Counted from the first letter of the stretch, positions 29,904 through 39,276 are shown. The stretch: DNA of 64,000 nucleotides from DATAVB01 sp040414495 (GCA_040414495.1 JBEDUI010000296.1:1-64000), one strand, 5' to 3'. The notes: a model not told the origin generated them from the sequence alone. Made by a program: numbers and translations.

Positions 29904-32024
29904 TCAGCTGCCTGTGGTGTTACCCGTCTGGGCGCGAACCTTGTCAAGGCTGGCGTGTGCCGCTGCGACGACGCGGTCGACGGTGAAGCCGAACTGTTCG
30001 TAGAGCGTCGCGTAGGCCGCGCTGGCGCCGTAGTGCTCGAGGCTGACGGTCTCGCCGGCCTCGCCGACGAAGTCGCGCCAGCCCTGGGCGATGGCGGCCT
30101 CGACGCTGACCCGGGCCTTGACGTTCGGCGGCAGAACCTGCTGCCGGTACGCGTCGTCCTGCTCGTTGAACCACTCGACGCACGGCATGGACACCACACT
30201 TGTGGCAACCCCATCGGCCTCCAGAGCCTTCCGCGCCTGAACTGCGAGTTGGACCTCAGAGCCCGTGGCGATGATGATCACCGCCGGCGTGCCGCCGGTC
30301 GCCGGTGCCAGCACGTAACCGCCCTTGGCGACGCCGTCGGCCGAGGCGTACTCGGAGCGGTCGAACGTCGGCAGATTCTGCCGGGACAGGGCCAATCCGG
30401 CCGGACGGTCGGTGTGCTCCAGGACGGTCCGCCAGGCGACCGCGGTCTCGTTGGCGTCGGCCGGGCGCACCACGTCCAGGCCCGGGATCGCCCGCAGCGC
30501 GGCCAGATGCTCCACCGGCTGGTGGGTCGGGCCGTCCTCGCCGAGACCGATCGAGTCGTGCGTCCAGACATAGGTCACCGGCAGCTTCATCAGGGCCGCG
30601 AGCCGAACCGCCGGGCGCATGTAATCGGAGAAGACCAGGAACGTGCCACCGTACGGCCGGGTCCCGCCGTGCAGCGCGATTCCGTTGAGGATCGAGGCCA
30701 TCGCGTGCTCGCGGATGCCGAAGTGCAGCGTGCGTCCGTACGGGCCGCCGGGGAACTCCTTGGTCTGGCGCTCGGGCGGCACGAACGACGGTTCGCCCTT
30801 CATCGTCGTGTTGTTCGACCCGGCCAGGTCGGCCGATCCGCCCCAGATCTCGGGGAACGGGATGAGGCTCTTGAGCACCGCCTCGGAGGCTTTACGAGTG
30901 GCGATGCCCTTCTCGTCGGCCGGGAAGGTCGGGAGGCTCTCGGCCCAACCGGCGGGCAGCCGCCGCTCACGCAGCCGGTCGTGGAGCTCCTTGGCCGCCG
31001 GGTTGGCCTGGGCCCAGGCGTCGTACCGCTGCTGCCAGTCGGCGTGCGCCTGCCGGCCGCGGTCGAGTACCTCGCGGGCGCGGGCCAGCACCTTGGGGTC
31101 AACGTCGAACTGCTGCTCCGGATCGAAACCGAGCACCGTCTTGGTAGCGGCGACCTCATCGGCGCCGAGGGCCGAGCCGTGCGAGGCGCCGGTGTTCTGA
31201 GCGTTCGGTGCTGGCCAGGCGATGATCGTGCGCAGCTTGATGATCGAGGGGCGGTTGGTCTCCGCGCGTGCCGTTTCGTAGGCGTGCTCGAGCGCGGCGA
31301 CGTTCTCCACGTACGAGCCGTCGTCGCCGACCCAGTCAACGGCCTGGGTATGCCAGCCGTACGCCTCGTACCGCTTGAGCACATCCTCGGAGAACGCGAC
31401 GTTCGTGTCGTCCTCGATCGAGATCCGGTTGTCGTCGTAGAGCAGGATCAGATTGCCCAGCTGCTGGTGGCCGGCGAGCGAGCTTGCCTCGCTGGAAATG
31501 CCTTCTTCGAGGTCGCCGTCGGAGGCGATCACGTAGATGTGGTGGTCGAACGGGCTCGTCCCGGCCGGCGCGTCCGGGTCAAGCAGGCCGCGCTCACGGC
31601 GCGCCGCCATCGCCATGCCAACCGCGTTGGCGATGCCCTGACCGAGTGGGCCAGTGGTGGTCTCGACACCGGCGGTGTGCCCATGCTCGGGATGGCCCGG
31701 GGTCAATGAACCCCAGGTGCGCAGCGCCTTGATGTCCTCAAGCTGCAGGCCATAGCCAGAGAGAAAGAGCTGTAGATACAAGGTCAGGCTCGAGTGCCCG
31801 GCGGACAACACGAAACGGTCCCGACCGGTCCAGTCGGGATCGCTGGGATCGTGTCGCATGATCTGCTGGTAGAGCAGGTATGCCGCTGGTGCCAGGCTCA
31901 TCGCTGTGCCAGGGTGCCCGTTGCCGGTTTTCTGCACGGCATCCATGGCGAGGACCCGGATTGTGTCGACAGCCTTCCGGTCCTCGTCGGTCCAGCTGGC
32001 GGGATATATGTCGGTATTCGTCAC
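29904..32024 (-). CDS. tkt: Transketolase
   Basis: Thiamine-diphosphate enzyme of the non-oxidative pentose phosphate pathway, 706 residues. Motifs are KTGNGHPGTAMSLAP, the ThDP motif ASDGDLEEGISSEA...LILLYDDNRISIEDD and the transketolase motif GEDGPTHQPVEHLAALR. GTG 32024 (VTNTDIYPASW) has GAGGAG upstream; the open frame continues far upstream without meaning, antisense to ctaB. First gene of the operon, divergent from ctaB as in mycobacteria. Confidence 0.96.
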   Translation of the reverse strand: MTNTDIYPASWTDEDRKAVDTIRVLAMDAVQKTGNGHPGTAMSLAPAAYLLYQQIMRHDPSDPDWTGRDRFVLSAGHSSLTLYLQLFLSGYGLQLEDIKALRTWGSLTPGHPEHGHTAGVETTTGPLGQGIANAVGMAMAARRERGLLDPDAPAGTSPFDHHIYVIASDGDLEEGISSEASSLAGHQQLGNLILLYDDNRISIEDDTNVAFSEDVLKRYEAYGWHTQAVDWVGDDGSYVENVAALEHAYETARAETNRPSIIKLRTIIAWPAPNAQNTGASHGSALGADEVAATKTVLGFDPEQQFDVDPKVLARAREVLDRGRQAHADWQQRYDAWAQANPAAKELHDRLRERRLPAGWAESLPTFPADEKGIATRKASEAVLKSLIPFPEIWGGSADLAGSNNTTMKGEPSFVPPERQTKEFPGGPYGRTLHFGIREHAMASILNGIALHGGTRPYGGTFLVFSDYMRPAVRLAALMKLPVTYVWTHDSIGLGEDGPTHQPVEHLAALRAIPGLDVVRPADANETAVAWRTVLEHTDRPAGLALSRQNLPTFDRSEYASADGVAKGGYVLAPATGGTPAVIIIATGSEVQLAVQARKALEADGVATSVVSMPCVEWFNEQDDAYRQQVLPPNVKARVSVEAAIAQGWRDFVGEAGETVSLEHYGASAAYATLYEQFGFTVDRVVAAAHASLDKVRAQTGNTTGS

Positions 32025-32360
32025 CCGTGCGCGCTCCTCGCAGGACAGGCTCGGCCGCTGCGCCCGAACCAGTCGCAGGACCGTGCGTGATAACGGCTCC
32101 CACCCTAGCCCCGGCGCTAACGGCACAGCAGGAAGCCTGTGGACGAGCCATATGGGCGTGTGGATGTTCGCTGTTCGTACAACTGGCGTTGGCCCGTCTG
32201 CTGACCCGAGGCAACCGGCGAGCACCCCGGGCCAGGATGCACGCAAGCCCGCGTCTACAGTTGGATCCGCGCGGCGGGTGTGTCGCGCTGCCCGGATCAT
32301 GAGTGACAGCGGCTGGGGTGCTCGTTTCGTGTTGTCTTCGGTTAGCGGTTGTCGGCGGAC
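32025..32360. other. Divergent promoter region tkt/ctaB, 336 bp
   Basis: Must hold promoters for both directions. A 21-codon frame (ATG 32299, TGA 32362-32364) overlaps the ctaB GTG but has no ribosome binding site. I see no clear operator or riboswitch. Confidence 0.4.
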
Positions 32361-33266
32361 GTGACTGCCTACACCCCGGTGGCACCGCGCAGTGTCGGCT
32401 CGGTGCTGCGGGCCTATCTCGCGCTGACCAAGCCCCGCATCATCGAGCTGCTGCTGGTCACGACGGTGCCGACCATGCTGTTGGCGGCTCGAGGCCTGCC
32501 GCGGTGGACGGTCGTGGTGGCGACCCTGATCGGCGGCATGTTGGCCGCTGGCAGTGCGAACGCGCTCAACTGCTACGTCGACCGGGACATCGACCAGGTC
32601 ATGCACCGCACCCAGCGGCGTCCGCTGGCCAAGCAATCGGTCTCGCCGCGTAATGCGCTGATCTTCGGCATCGCACTGGGCGTGCTCGCCACGGCCTGGC
32701 TCGCGGTCACCACGAATGTGCTCTCGGCCGGCCTGGCCGACGCGACCATTCTGTTCTACGTCTTTGTCTATTCGATGGGCCTCAAACGCCGCACCTCGCA
32801 GAACGTCGTCTGGGGCGGCGCGGCCGGATGTATGCCGGCACTGATCGGCTGGTCGACCGTCACCGGCACGGTGTCGTGGGCCGCCGCGACGTTGTTCCTG
32901 GTCATCTTTTTCTGGACTCCGCCGCACACCTGGGCGCTGGGCATGCGCTTCCGTGAGGACTACGCGCGGGCCGGGGTACCGATGCTGCCCGCGGTCGCGC
33001 CGGCCACCGTGGTTGCTAACCGCATCGTCTTCTACACCTGGCTGATGATCGCCTCGTCGCTGGTGCTGTGGCCGTTGGCTACCGGCTGGATTTACGGCGC
33101 GGCGGCCATCGCGCTGGGTGTGGTTTTCCTGGGGTACGCGTACCGCCTGCGGTCGCAGGTTCGCGGCGGCGGCAAGGTCAAGCCGCTGGCGTTGTTCAAG
33201 TGGTCGAATACGTACCTGTCGTTGCTGTTTCTCGCTGTCGCGGTCGACGCGCTCGTGCTGCACTGA
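32361..33266 (+). CDS. ctaB: Protoheme IX farnesyltransferase (heme O synthase)
   Basis: Integral membrane UbiA-family prenyltransferase that makes heme O for cytochrome c oxidase. The prenyl-diphosphate site is NCYVDRDIDQVMHRT, with YSMGLKRRTSQN and several hydrophobic segments. It has about 301 residues from GTG 32361; TTG 32349 is an alternative start, and neither has a strong ribosome binding site. Its product is the substrate of CtaA, encoded at 44905-45903. Confidence 0.94.
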   Translation: MTAYTPVAPRSVGSVLRAYLALTKPRIIELLLVTTVPTMLLAARGLPRWTVVVATLIGGMLAAGSANALNCYVDRDIDQVMHRTQRRPLAKQSVSPRNALIFGIALGVLATAWLAVTTNVLSAGLADATILFYVFVYSMGLKRRTSQNVVWGGAAGCMPALIGWSTVTGTVSWAAATLFLVIFFWTPPHTWALGMRFREDYARAGVPMLPAVAPATVVANRIVFYTWLMIASSLVLWPLATGWIYGAAAIALGVVFLGYAYRLRSQVRGGGKVKPLALFKWSNTYLSLLFLAVAVDALVLH

Positions 33267-33423
33267 TAGCTGCCTTTTACCCCTTCTTTCCGCATCGCTC
33301 CGTTGGAGGAGTAGCGCGAAGATCAAGCCTCCCCTAAACGAGAGCACCGCTCTTGCTTCTGCGGCAATGGCCCACTAATGTCTGTCGTAACAGAGAGCAG
33401 TGCTCACGGAACGGGAGAATCCA

Positions 33424-33885
33424 ATGAGCAACGCACCGCACTACCGTCGCCCCGGTCAGATCCAGCAGCGCATTCTCAACCCGTGGGTGGCCTGGATGAC
33501 CCGTCACGGCATGTCGTTGTGGGGGTCGCGGATCCTGCAGGTCGCCGGCCGCAGCAGCGGCGAGCCGCGCCGCACGCCGGTGAACGTCCTGACCGTGGAC
33601 AAGCAGCGGTACCTGGTCTCGGCCCGGGGTCATGGGCAATGGGTGCGCAACCTGCGGGCCGCCGGCAAGGGGGAGTTGCTGCTGGGTCGTCGGGTCGAGC
33701 ACTTCGCCGCCCAGGAGTTGTCCGACGAGGACAAGCCGGCGGTGCTGCGGGCCTACCTGGAGCGGTGGAAGTGGGAAGTTGGCGCGTTCTTCGACGGTGT
33801 CGGGCCGACAGCATCTGACGCCCAGCTGCTCGAGATCGCCGGGCGGCACCCGGTATTCCGCATCGTCGAGGTCGACGACCGCTGA
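33424..33885 (+). CDS. Nitroreductase/deazaflavin-dependent oxidoreductase family protein
   Basis: 153 residues with the split-barrel fold of the Ddn/DUF385 family, which binds the deazaflavin F420: SRILQVAGRSSGEPRRTPVNVL and SARGHGQWVRNLRAAGKGEL. ATG 33424 has GGGAG upstream. The upstream region contains the small palindromes TCTGT-CGTA-ACAGA (33381-33394) and AGAGC-ACC-GCTCT (near 33340), possible operators. F420 use and substrate are inferred from the family. Confidence 0.82.
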   Translation: MSNAPHYRRPGQIQQRILNPWVAWMTRHGMSLWGSRILQVAGRSSGEPRRTPVNVLTVDKQRYLVSARGHGQWVRNLRAAGKGELLLGRRVEHFAAQELSDEDKPAVLRAYLERWKWEVGAFFDGVGPTASDAQLLEIAGRHPVFRIVEVDDR

Positions 33886-34111
33886 GGCTGTCTGTCCTCA
33901 ATGGACTATTGGTTGTGCTGATCGTGAAATTGGTTGCTGGCTTTCGGCGCTGCACAGCAGACTTCGCGGCGTGGGCAGTGACATTCGCGCGAGCGGCGGA
34001 CATTTTCCCCGTACGGAAATCGGAAACGATCGGGCGGATATCGACCGTTGGCTTCGTGGCTGCCCGATCGAAGTGGCACTGCCGTAAATGCGATCACGAA
34101 CAGGAGACCGG
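33886..34111. other. Intergenic region, AT-richer
   Basis: No coding frame could be assigned on either strand; mixed base composition lower in GC than neighbouring genes. Confidence 0.35.
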
Positions 34112-34218
34112 GTGTCCGCTGGCGATGTGGACTACGACCGCCACGGTCTTGATTACGCCAGCAGGCGTCGGACGGATCCGTGGATAGCGGCGGCGCTCGG
34201 GCCGGCCCCGTACGGTAC
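34112..34218 (+). pseudogene. N-terminal remnant of a SAM-dependent methyltransferase
   Basis: GTG 34112 with AGGAGA upstream begins VSAGDVDYDRHGLDY followed by RRRTDPWIAAALG, the characteristic opening of class I methyltransferases of the YDxxxxxYxxxRRxDPRIA type. The expected glycine-rich SAM motif (VVNVGAGAGSYEP-like) never follows; the sequence runs straight into the tetR operator. Only about 30 residues survive. Confidence 0.5.
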
Positions 34219-34247
34219 TGAACGTCGGTCAGCTGTGAGCGAAATTT

Positions 34248-34275
34248 GCGCGCCACGCATTTCTGCGTGGCGCGC
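34248..34275. promoter_or_regulatory. Perfect palindrome upstream of tetR (operator)
   Basis: Arms GCGCGCCACGCA (34248-34259) and TGCGTGGCGCGC (34264-34275) are exactly complementary around TTTC. The palindrome covers the expected -35 position of the tetR promoter (-10 at 34284), so a bound repressor would block transcription. Confidence 0.75.
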
Positions 34276-34283
34276 AGTTTGGG

Positions 34284-34289
34284 TACAGT
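34284..34289 (+). promoter_or_regulatory. -10 box of tetR, leaderless spacing
   Basis: TACAGT six bases before ATG 34296; no Shine-Dalgarno, as for a leaderless mRNA. Confidence 0.65.
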
Positions 34290-34295
34290 GTCCGC

Positions 34296-34934
34296 ATGGT
34301 GACCGGCGTCGAGTGCACCCAGCAGCGGATAGAACGGCCCGGCCTGCGCGAGCGCAAGAAACGCGAGACGCGCGAGGCGATCAGCGTGGCCGCATTGCGG
34401 CTGGCGTTGGAGCGCGGGCTGGACAACGTCCGGGTCGACGACATCGCCGAGGCGGCCGGAGTCTCCCCGCGGACGTACAACAACTATTTCTCCAGCCGGG
34501 AAGAGGCGATCTGTGCGCTACGGCTGGAACGCGCGAAGGAAATGGGCGCGGCACTGGCCGGACGTCCATCGGACGAACCGCTCGATCAGGCCATAATCAA
34601 CGCAATGATCGCAATGCACGGCGGCGCCCAGCCGGAGAAGGAGACGCTCCGGCTGATTCTGCATTCGCCGGCGTTGCGGGCGGAATTTCTCAAGAACATG
34701 GCCGAGGTCGAGCAACCTCTGATCAACGCGATCGCACAACGCATTGGTGCCGACCCGGATCGGGATTTGTTTCCGCGATTGTTGGCGACAATTGTCTTCA
34801 GCGCGATTCGGGCCGCGACCGAGCAGTGGCTGCGACCGGAGACCACCGAGCCGTTGGGCACCTTGGTAGGGCAGGCGCTGGCGTACGTCGCGCCGGCGGC
34901 GGCCGCGTACGAACGAGAAGTGCCGGCCCGATGA
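34296..34934 (+). CDS. TetR-family regulator of the downstream ABC exporter
   Basis: 212 residues with a clear TetR helix-turn-helix (LRERKKRETREAISVAALRL, IAEAAGVSPRTYNNYFSSREE; YNNYFSSRE is the usual recognition-helix end). The C-terminal domain is the ligand-binding part, not informative by eye. Located 97 bp before two ABC exporter genes on the same strand, with a perfect palindrome over its own promoter, so it most likely represses itself and the exporter. The ligand is probably an exported compound. Confidence 0.92.
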   Translation: MVTGVECTQQRIERPGLRERKKRETREAISVAALRLALERGLDNVRVDDIAEAAGVSPRTYNNYFSSREEAICALRLERAKEMGAALAGRPSDEPLDQAIINAMIAMHGGAQPEKETLRLILHSPALRAEFLKNMAEVEQPLINAIAQRIGADPDRDLFPRLLATIVFSAIRAATEQWLRPETTEPLGTLVGQALAYVAPAAAAYEREVPAR

Positions 34935-35031
34935 GCAGAATTCTCGATATGTCCTGCGCACCGCCGAATATCCGTCGACGTATCCGGAGCGCCCCGGCGA
35001 CCAGTTGCGTCCCCGACCCGAGAGGGTTGCC

Positions 35032-36765
35032 GTGCTGATCCGTCTTGTGCGCGCGTATTTGCGCCCGTATCGCAAACCGATCGCGTTGGTGGTCCTGCTC
35101 CAACTCCTGCAGACGCTGGCGACGCTCTACCTGCCCACGCTGAACGCGGACATCATCGACAAGGGCGTGGTCACGGGCGACACCGGGTACATCATGCGGA
35201 CCGGCGGTGTGATGATCGCCGTGACGCTTGGTCAAATCCTCTGCTCGGTGGCCGCGGTCTACTTCGGCGCGCGTACGGCGATGGCGTTGGGGCGGGACGT
35301 GCGGCGTGGCGTGTTCGGCAAGGTGCAGGAGTTCTCGGCCCGCGAGGTCGGCCATTTCGGCACGCCGTCGCTGATCACCCGCACCACCAACGACGTGCAG
35401 CAAGTGCAGATGCTCGTCCTCATGACGCTGACCATGATGGTATCGGCACCGATCATGTGCGTCGGTGGCGTGATCCTCGCGCTCAATCAGGACGTACCGC
35501 TCTCCGGCCTGCTATTGGTGATCGTGCCGGTGCTGGCGCTGGTTGTTTTTCTCATCATTTCCCGGATGCGACCGTTGTTCCGGCTGATGCAGACCCGGAT
35601 CGACACGATCAACCGGGTGTTGCGGGAGCAGATCACCGGTGTTCGGGTCGTCCGAGCCTTCGTCCGCGACCCCAGGGAACGCGATCGGTTCGCTGGTTCG
35701 AACGACCAGTTGTTCACCGTGTCGCTCGGCGTCGGCCGGCTGATGGCGTTGATGTTTCCCGCGGTCATGCTCGTGTTCAACGCATCCAGCGTCGCGGTGA
35801 TGTGGTTCGGTGGTCACCGGATCGACAGCGGTCACATGCAGATCGGCGCATTGACGGCATTTCTCAGCTATCTGATGCAGATTCTGATGTCGGTCATGAT
35901 GGCGACGTTCATGTTCATGATGGTCCCGCGGGCCGAGGTGTGCGCCGAGCGCATTCAGGAAGTACTGCGCACCGATTCCAGCGTCGTCGTCCGCCGCAAC
36001 CCCGTCCGTACCCTGCATGCCCGCGGTGAGTTGGAATTGCGGGACGTCGAATTCCGGTACCCCGGTGCCGAGCAGCCGGTGCTGCGCGGCATCAGCCTGG
36101 TCGCACATCCCGGTCAGATCACGGCCGTGATCGGGAGTACGGGTTCAGGGAAGACGACGTTGTTGAATCTGGTTCCGCGACTGTTCGACGCCACCGGAGG
36201 TTCGGTCAGCGTCGATGGCGTGGATGTACGCACGATGGATAAGGCGCTGCTGTCCAGCGTGATCGGTCTGGTTCCGCAACGGCCGTATCTGTTCTCCGGC
36301 ACGGTCGCCTCGAATTTGCGGTACGGAAATACGCAGGCCAGCGACGAGGAATTGTGGCGGGCATTGGAAATCGCGCAGGCACGCGATTTCGTCGAGCGGT
36401 TCCCTGAGCAGTTGGAAGCGCCGATCGCCCAGGGCGGGACGAACGTGTCCGGTGGTCAGCGACAACGGCTGGCGATCGCCCGCGCGTTGGTGCACCGGCC
36501 CGAGATCTACCTGTTCGATGACTCGTTCTCGGCTCTGGACTACGCCACGGACGCGGCTTTGCGTGCGGCATTGGCCCGCGAGACGTCGGACGCGACGGTC
36601 GTGATCGTTGCCCAGCGGGTGAGCACGATCCGGCACGCCGACCGGATCGTGGTGCTCGACGAGGGGCGGGTTGTCGGGACCGGCACCCACCACGAGCTGA
36701 TGGATACCAACGAGACGTACCGCGAGATCGTGCTCTCGCAGCTGACCGAGCAGGAGGCGGCGTGA
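35032..36765 (+). CDS. ABC exporter half-transporter, degenerate-site subunit
   Basis: 577 residues: six-helix membrane domain (about 1-310) and ATPase domain. Walker A GSTGSGKTT (near 367) and signature NVSGGQRQR are normal, but the Walker B region reads YLFDDSFSALD, with Asp where the catalytic Glu should be, and the H-loop His is Gln (VIVAQRVSTI). This is the classic non-catalytic half of a heterodimeric exporter such as TM287/288 or BmrCD. GTG 35032 has GAGAGGG upstream. Its stop overlaps the GTG of the second subunit (GTGA). Confidence 0.92.
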   Translation: MLIRLVRAYLRPYRKPIALVVLLQLLQTLATLYLPTLNADIIDKGVVTGDTGYIMRTGGVMIAVTLGQILCSVAAVYFGARTAMALGRDVRRGVFGKVQEFSAREVGHFGTPSLITRTTNDVQQVQMLVLMTLTMMVSAPIMCVGGVILALNQDVPLSGLLLVIVPVLALVVFLIISRMRPLFRLMQTRIDTINRVLREQITGVRVVRAFVRDPRERDRFAGSNDQLFTVSLGVGRLMALMFPAVMLVFNASSVAVMWFGGHRIDSGHMQIGALTAFLSYLMQILMSVMMATFMFMMVPRAEVCAERIQEVLRTDSSVVVRRNPVRTLHARGELELRDVEFRYPGAEQPVLRGISLVAHPGQITAVIGSTGSGKTTLLNLVPRLFDATGGSVSVDGVDVRTMDKALLSSVIGLVPQRPYLFSGTVASNLRYGNTQASDEELWRALEIAQARDFVERFPEQLEAPIAQGGTNVSGGQRQRLAIARALVHRPEIYLFDDSFSALDYATDAALRAALARETSDATVVIVAQRVSTIRHADRIVVLDEGRVVGTGTHHELMDTNETYREIVLSQLTEQEAA

Positions 36766-38969
36766 GCGCGCAGAATCCGTCCGGTAACGGGTCCCGGCCC
36801 AAGCCGTCGCCGCACCCGACACCCACGCCGTCGCCACAGGATGCATCGGCATCGCCGCGGGACGCATTGGCGCAGTCCGCGCCGGCAGCCAACACCGGAC
36901 CGCCGCCCGGTAGCAGCAGCCCACCCGCGCCGGCAACGAATGCCGGAGCGCCGGCTGCTGACGGTGGCACGCAGGCACCGGCGGCAGCCAACGGCGGACA
37001 GCCTGGGCGAGCCGTTCCGACCCGAGGACCCGGACCGTCCGCGGCCGAGCGGCGCGGGCCGGGCGGGTTCATGGCCGGAATGTCCACCGAGAAATCGCTG
37101 GATTTCCGCGGCTCGGGCAAGCGGTTGCTGGGCATGCTGCGGCCGGAACGACCGCGCATGATTCTGATCGGAATTCTCGCCATCGCCAGCGTCGGCCTGT
37201 CGGTGCTGGGTCCGAAGATCCTCGGTCACGCCACCGACCTGATCTTCGCCGGCGTGATCGGCCACTCGCTGCCGGCCGGGTTGAGCAAATCCGAGGCGAT
37301 CGCGGGGCTGCGCCGTGACGGTCACGGGCAGATCGCCGACATGCTCAAATCGGTCGACGTCATTCCCGGCCAGGGCGTCAATTTCGACAAGGTCGGCGAG
37401 GTGCTGCTGGCCGTCATTCTCATCTATGTCGCGGCATCCATATTGATGTGGCTGCAGGGTCGGCTCACCACGACGGTCGTCCAGCGTTCGATTTTCCGGA
37501 TGCGCCGTGATGTGCAGGCCAAGCTCAGCCGGTTGCCGCTCAGCTATTTCGACCAACAGCCACGCGGTGAGATTCTGTCGAAGGTCACCAACGACATCGA
37601 CAACATCGCCCAGACCCTGCAGCAGTCGATGAGCCAGCTGGTGACCTCGCTGCTCACTGTTGTCGGCGTGCTGACCGTGATGTTCGTGATTTCGCCGTTG
37701 CTGGCCGTGATCGCGCTCGTGACGGTACCGGTGTCGGTCATGGTGGCCGCGCGCATCGGTAAGCGGGCGCAGCCGCAGTTCGTGTCCCAGTGGACGACGA
37801 CCGGCAAGCTCAACGGTCATATCGAGGAGATGTACACCGGGCATTCGCTGGTGAAGGCTTTTGGTCGGCAGGCCGAGGCCCAGGCCGTTTTCGATGAGCA
37901 CAACGAGCAGTTGTTCACCTCCAGCTTCAAGGCGCAGTTCATTTCCGGCACCATCCAGCCGGCGATGATGTTCATCGGCAACCTGAACTACGTGCTGGTC
38001 GCGGTGGTTGGTGCGCTACGAGTCGCCTCCGGTGCGCTGACCCTGGGCGATGTGCAGGCGTTCATCCAGTATTCGCGGCAATTCAGCCAGCCACTGACTC
38101 AGGTGGCGAGCATGGCCAACCTGTTGCAGTCGGGTGTGGCCTCGGCCGAGCGGGTATTCGCGTTGCTCGATGCCGACGAGCAGAGCCCGGATCCGACGGC
38201 GCCGGTGCGGCCGGCCGACGTTCGTGGCCAGGTCGAATTCCACCACGTCTCGTTCCGGTATGAGCCGGACAAGCCGCTCATCGAGGATCTGTCACTGTCC
38301 GTTGCGCCGGGGCAGACGGTCGCCATCGTCGGGCCGACCGGAGCCGGCAAGACCACGCTGGTCAACCTGCTGATGCGCTTTTACGAAGTGACCGGTGGGC
38401 ACATCACGTTGGACGGCGTCGACGTGGCGTCCATGACCCGGGAGGACCTGCGGTCGCGGACCGGCATGGTGCTGCAGGATGCCTGGCTCTTCGGCGGGAC
38501 GATCGCGGAGAACATCGCCTACGGCGCGCCGAATGCGCCCATGGACCGGATCGTCGAGGCGGCGCAGGCCACCCACGTCAACCGGTTCGTTCGCACGCTG
38601 CCCGATGGCTACGAGACCGTGCTCGACGACGAGGGCGACACGGTCAGTGCCGGCGAGAAACAGCTGATCACCATCGCCCGGGCGTTCCTGGCCGAGCCGG
38701 CGATCCTGATCCTGGACGAGGCGACCAGCTCGGTCGACACCCGTACCGAGGTGCTGATCCAGCGGGCCATGAACTCGCTGCGCCGCGGCCGTACGAGCTT
38801 CGTCATCGCGCACCGACTCTCCACGATCCGGGATGCGGACCTGATTCTGGTGATGGAAGACGGCGCGATCGTCGAACAGGGCACGCACGATGAGCTCGTG
38901 GAAGCTGGCGGCGCCTATTCGCGGCTGTACTCGGCGCAGTTCGCCCAAGCCGTAGCCGAAGTCGACTGA
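36762..38969 (+). CDS. ABC exporter half-transporter, catalytic subunit with Pro/Ala-rich N-terminal extension
   Basis: 735 residues. The first 100 or so are a low-complexity Pro/Ala/Ser/Gly-rich cytoplasmic extension; the membrane domain follows (about 125-440, with an unusually long first periplasmic loop containing VDVIPGQGVNF) and then the ATPase. Walker A GPTGAGKTT, LILDEATSSVD with the catalytic Glu and AHRLSTI are intact, while the signature is degenerate (TVSAGEKQL). Together with the preceding gene this gives one working and one degenerate ATP site. The substrate is unknown; drug or lipid export is the family theme. Confidence 0.92.
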   Translation: MSAQNPSGNGSRPKPSPHPTPTPSPQDASASPRDALAQSAPAANTGPPPGSSSPPAPATNAGAPAADGGTQAPAAANGGQPGRAVPTRGPGPSAAERRGPGGFMAGMSTEKSLDFRGSGKRLLGMLRPERPRMILIGILAIASVGLSVLGPKILGHATDLIFAGVIGHSLPAGLSKSEAIAGLRRDGHGQIADMLKSVDVIPGQGVNFDKVGEVLLAVILIYVAASILMWLQGRLTTTVVQRSIFRMRRDVQAKLSRLPLSYFDQQPRGEILSKVTNDIDNIAQTLQQSMSQLVTSLLTVVGVLTVMFVISPLLAVIALVTVPVSVMVAARIGKRAQPQFVSQWTTTGKLNGHIEEMYTGHSLVKAFGRQAEAQAVFDEHNEQLFTSSFKAQFISGTIQPAMMFIGNLNYVLVAVVGALRVASGALTLGDVQAFIQYSRQFSQPLTQVASMANLLQSGVASAERVFALLDADEQSPDPTAPVRPADVRGQVEFHHVSFRYEPDKPLIEDLSLSVAPGQTVAIVGPTGAGKTTLVNLLMRFYEVTGGHITLDGVDVASMTREDLRSRTGMVLQDAWLFGGTIAENIAYGAPNAPMDRIVEAAQATHVNRFVRTLPDGYETVLDDEGDTVSAGEKQLITIARAFLAEPAILILDEATSSVDTRTEVLIQRAMNSLRRGRTSFVIAHRLSTIRDADLILVMEDGAIVEQGTHDELVEAGGAYSRLYSAQFAQAVAEVD

Positions 38970-39075
38970 TGTTTTGGGCCGCGGTCATGACTCTGGGTGT
39001 GAGCCGCGGGCGGTTAGCCGGGCCACGCCGGCAGCAGGTCCGATGACCGTCCGCGCTCAATATTGAGTTCGAGTG

Positions 39076-39276
39076 CTAGGCGCGCCGCCGCCCGAAAAGC
39101 CAGTACGCCGCCGATCCGGTGGTGTTGAGGGCGCTGGCCGCACGCCAGGCCTTTTTGTTGCCGCGAACCTGTCCGGACGAGCGACCGCGCAGATCGCGCC
39201 ATGTCAGCGTCATGACCGCGAGGTGCACCACGGCAATGCCAGCGAGGACGAATTTGTTCGGTTTGCGTTTGTTCAC
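39076..39276 (-). CDS. Small hypothetical membrane protein
   Basis: 66 residues from GTG 39276 (GAGGAGT upstream). One hydrophobic segment (FVLAGIAVVHLAVMTLTW) is followed by a basic stretch (RDLRGRSSGQVRGNKKAWR) and a short hydrophobic end (ALNTTGSAAYWLFG), like small PLDc_N-type membrane proteins. Function unknown. Confidence 0.7.
   Translation of the reverse strand: MNKRKPNKFVLAGIAVVHLAVMTLTWRDLRGRSSGQVRGNKKAWRAASALNTTGSAAYWLFGRRRA

Noticed and set aside
32025..33347. Very long upstream extension of the tkt frame
   Set aside because: It runs antisense through ctaB, has Arg/Gln-rich noise-like composition and lies before a good GAGGAG + GTG start at 32024.
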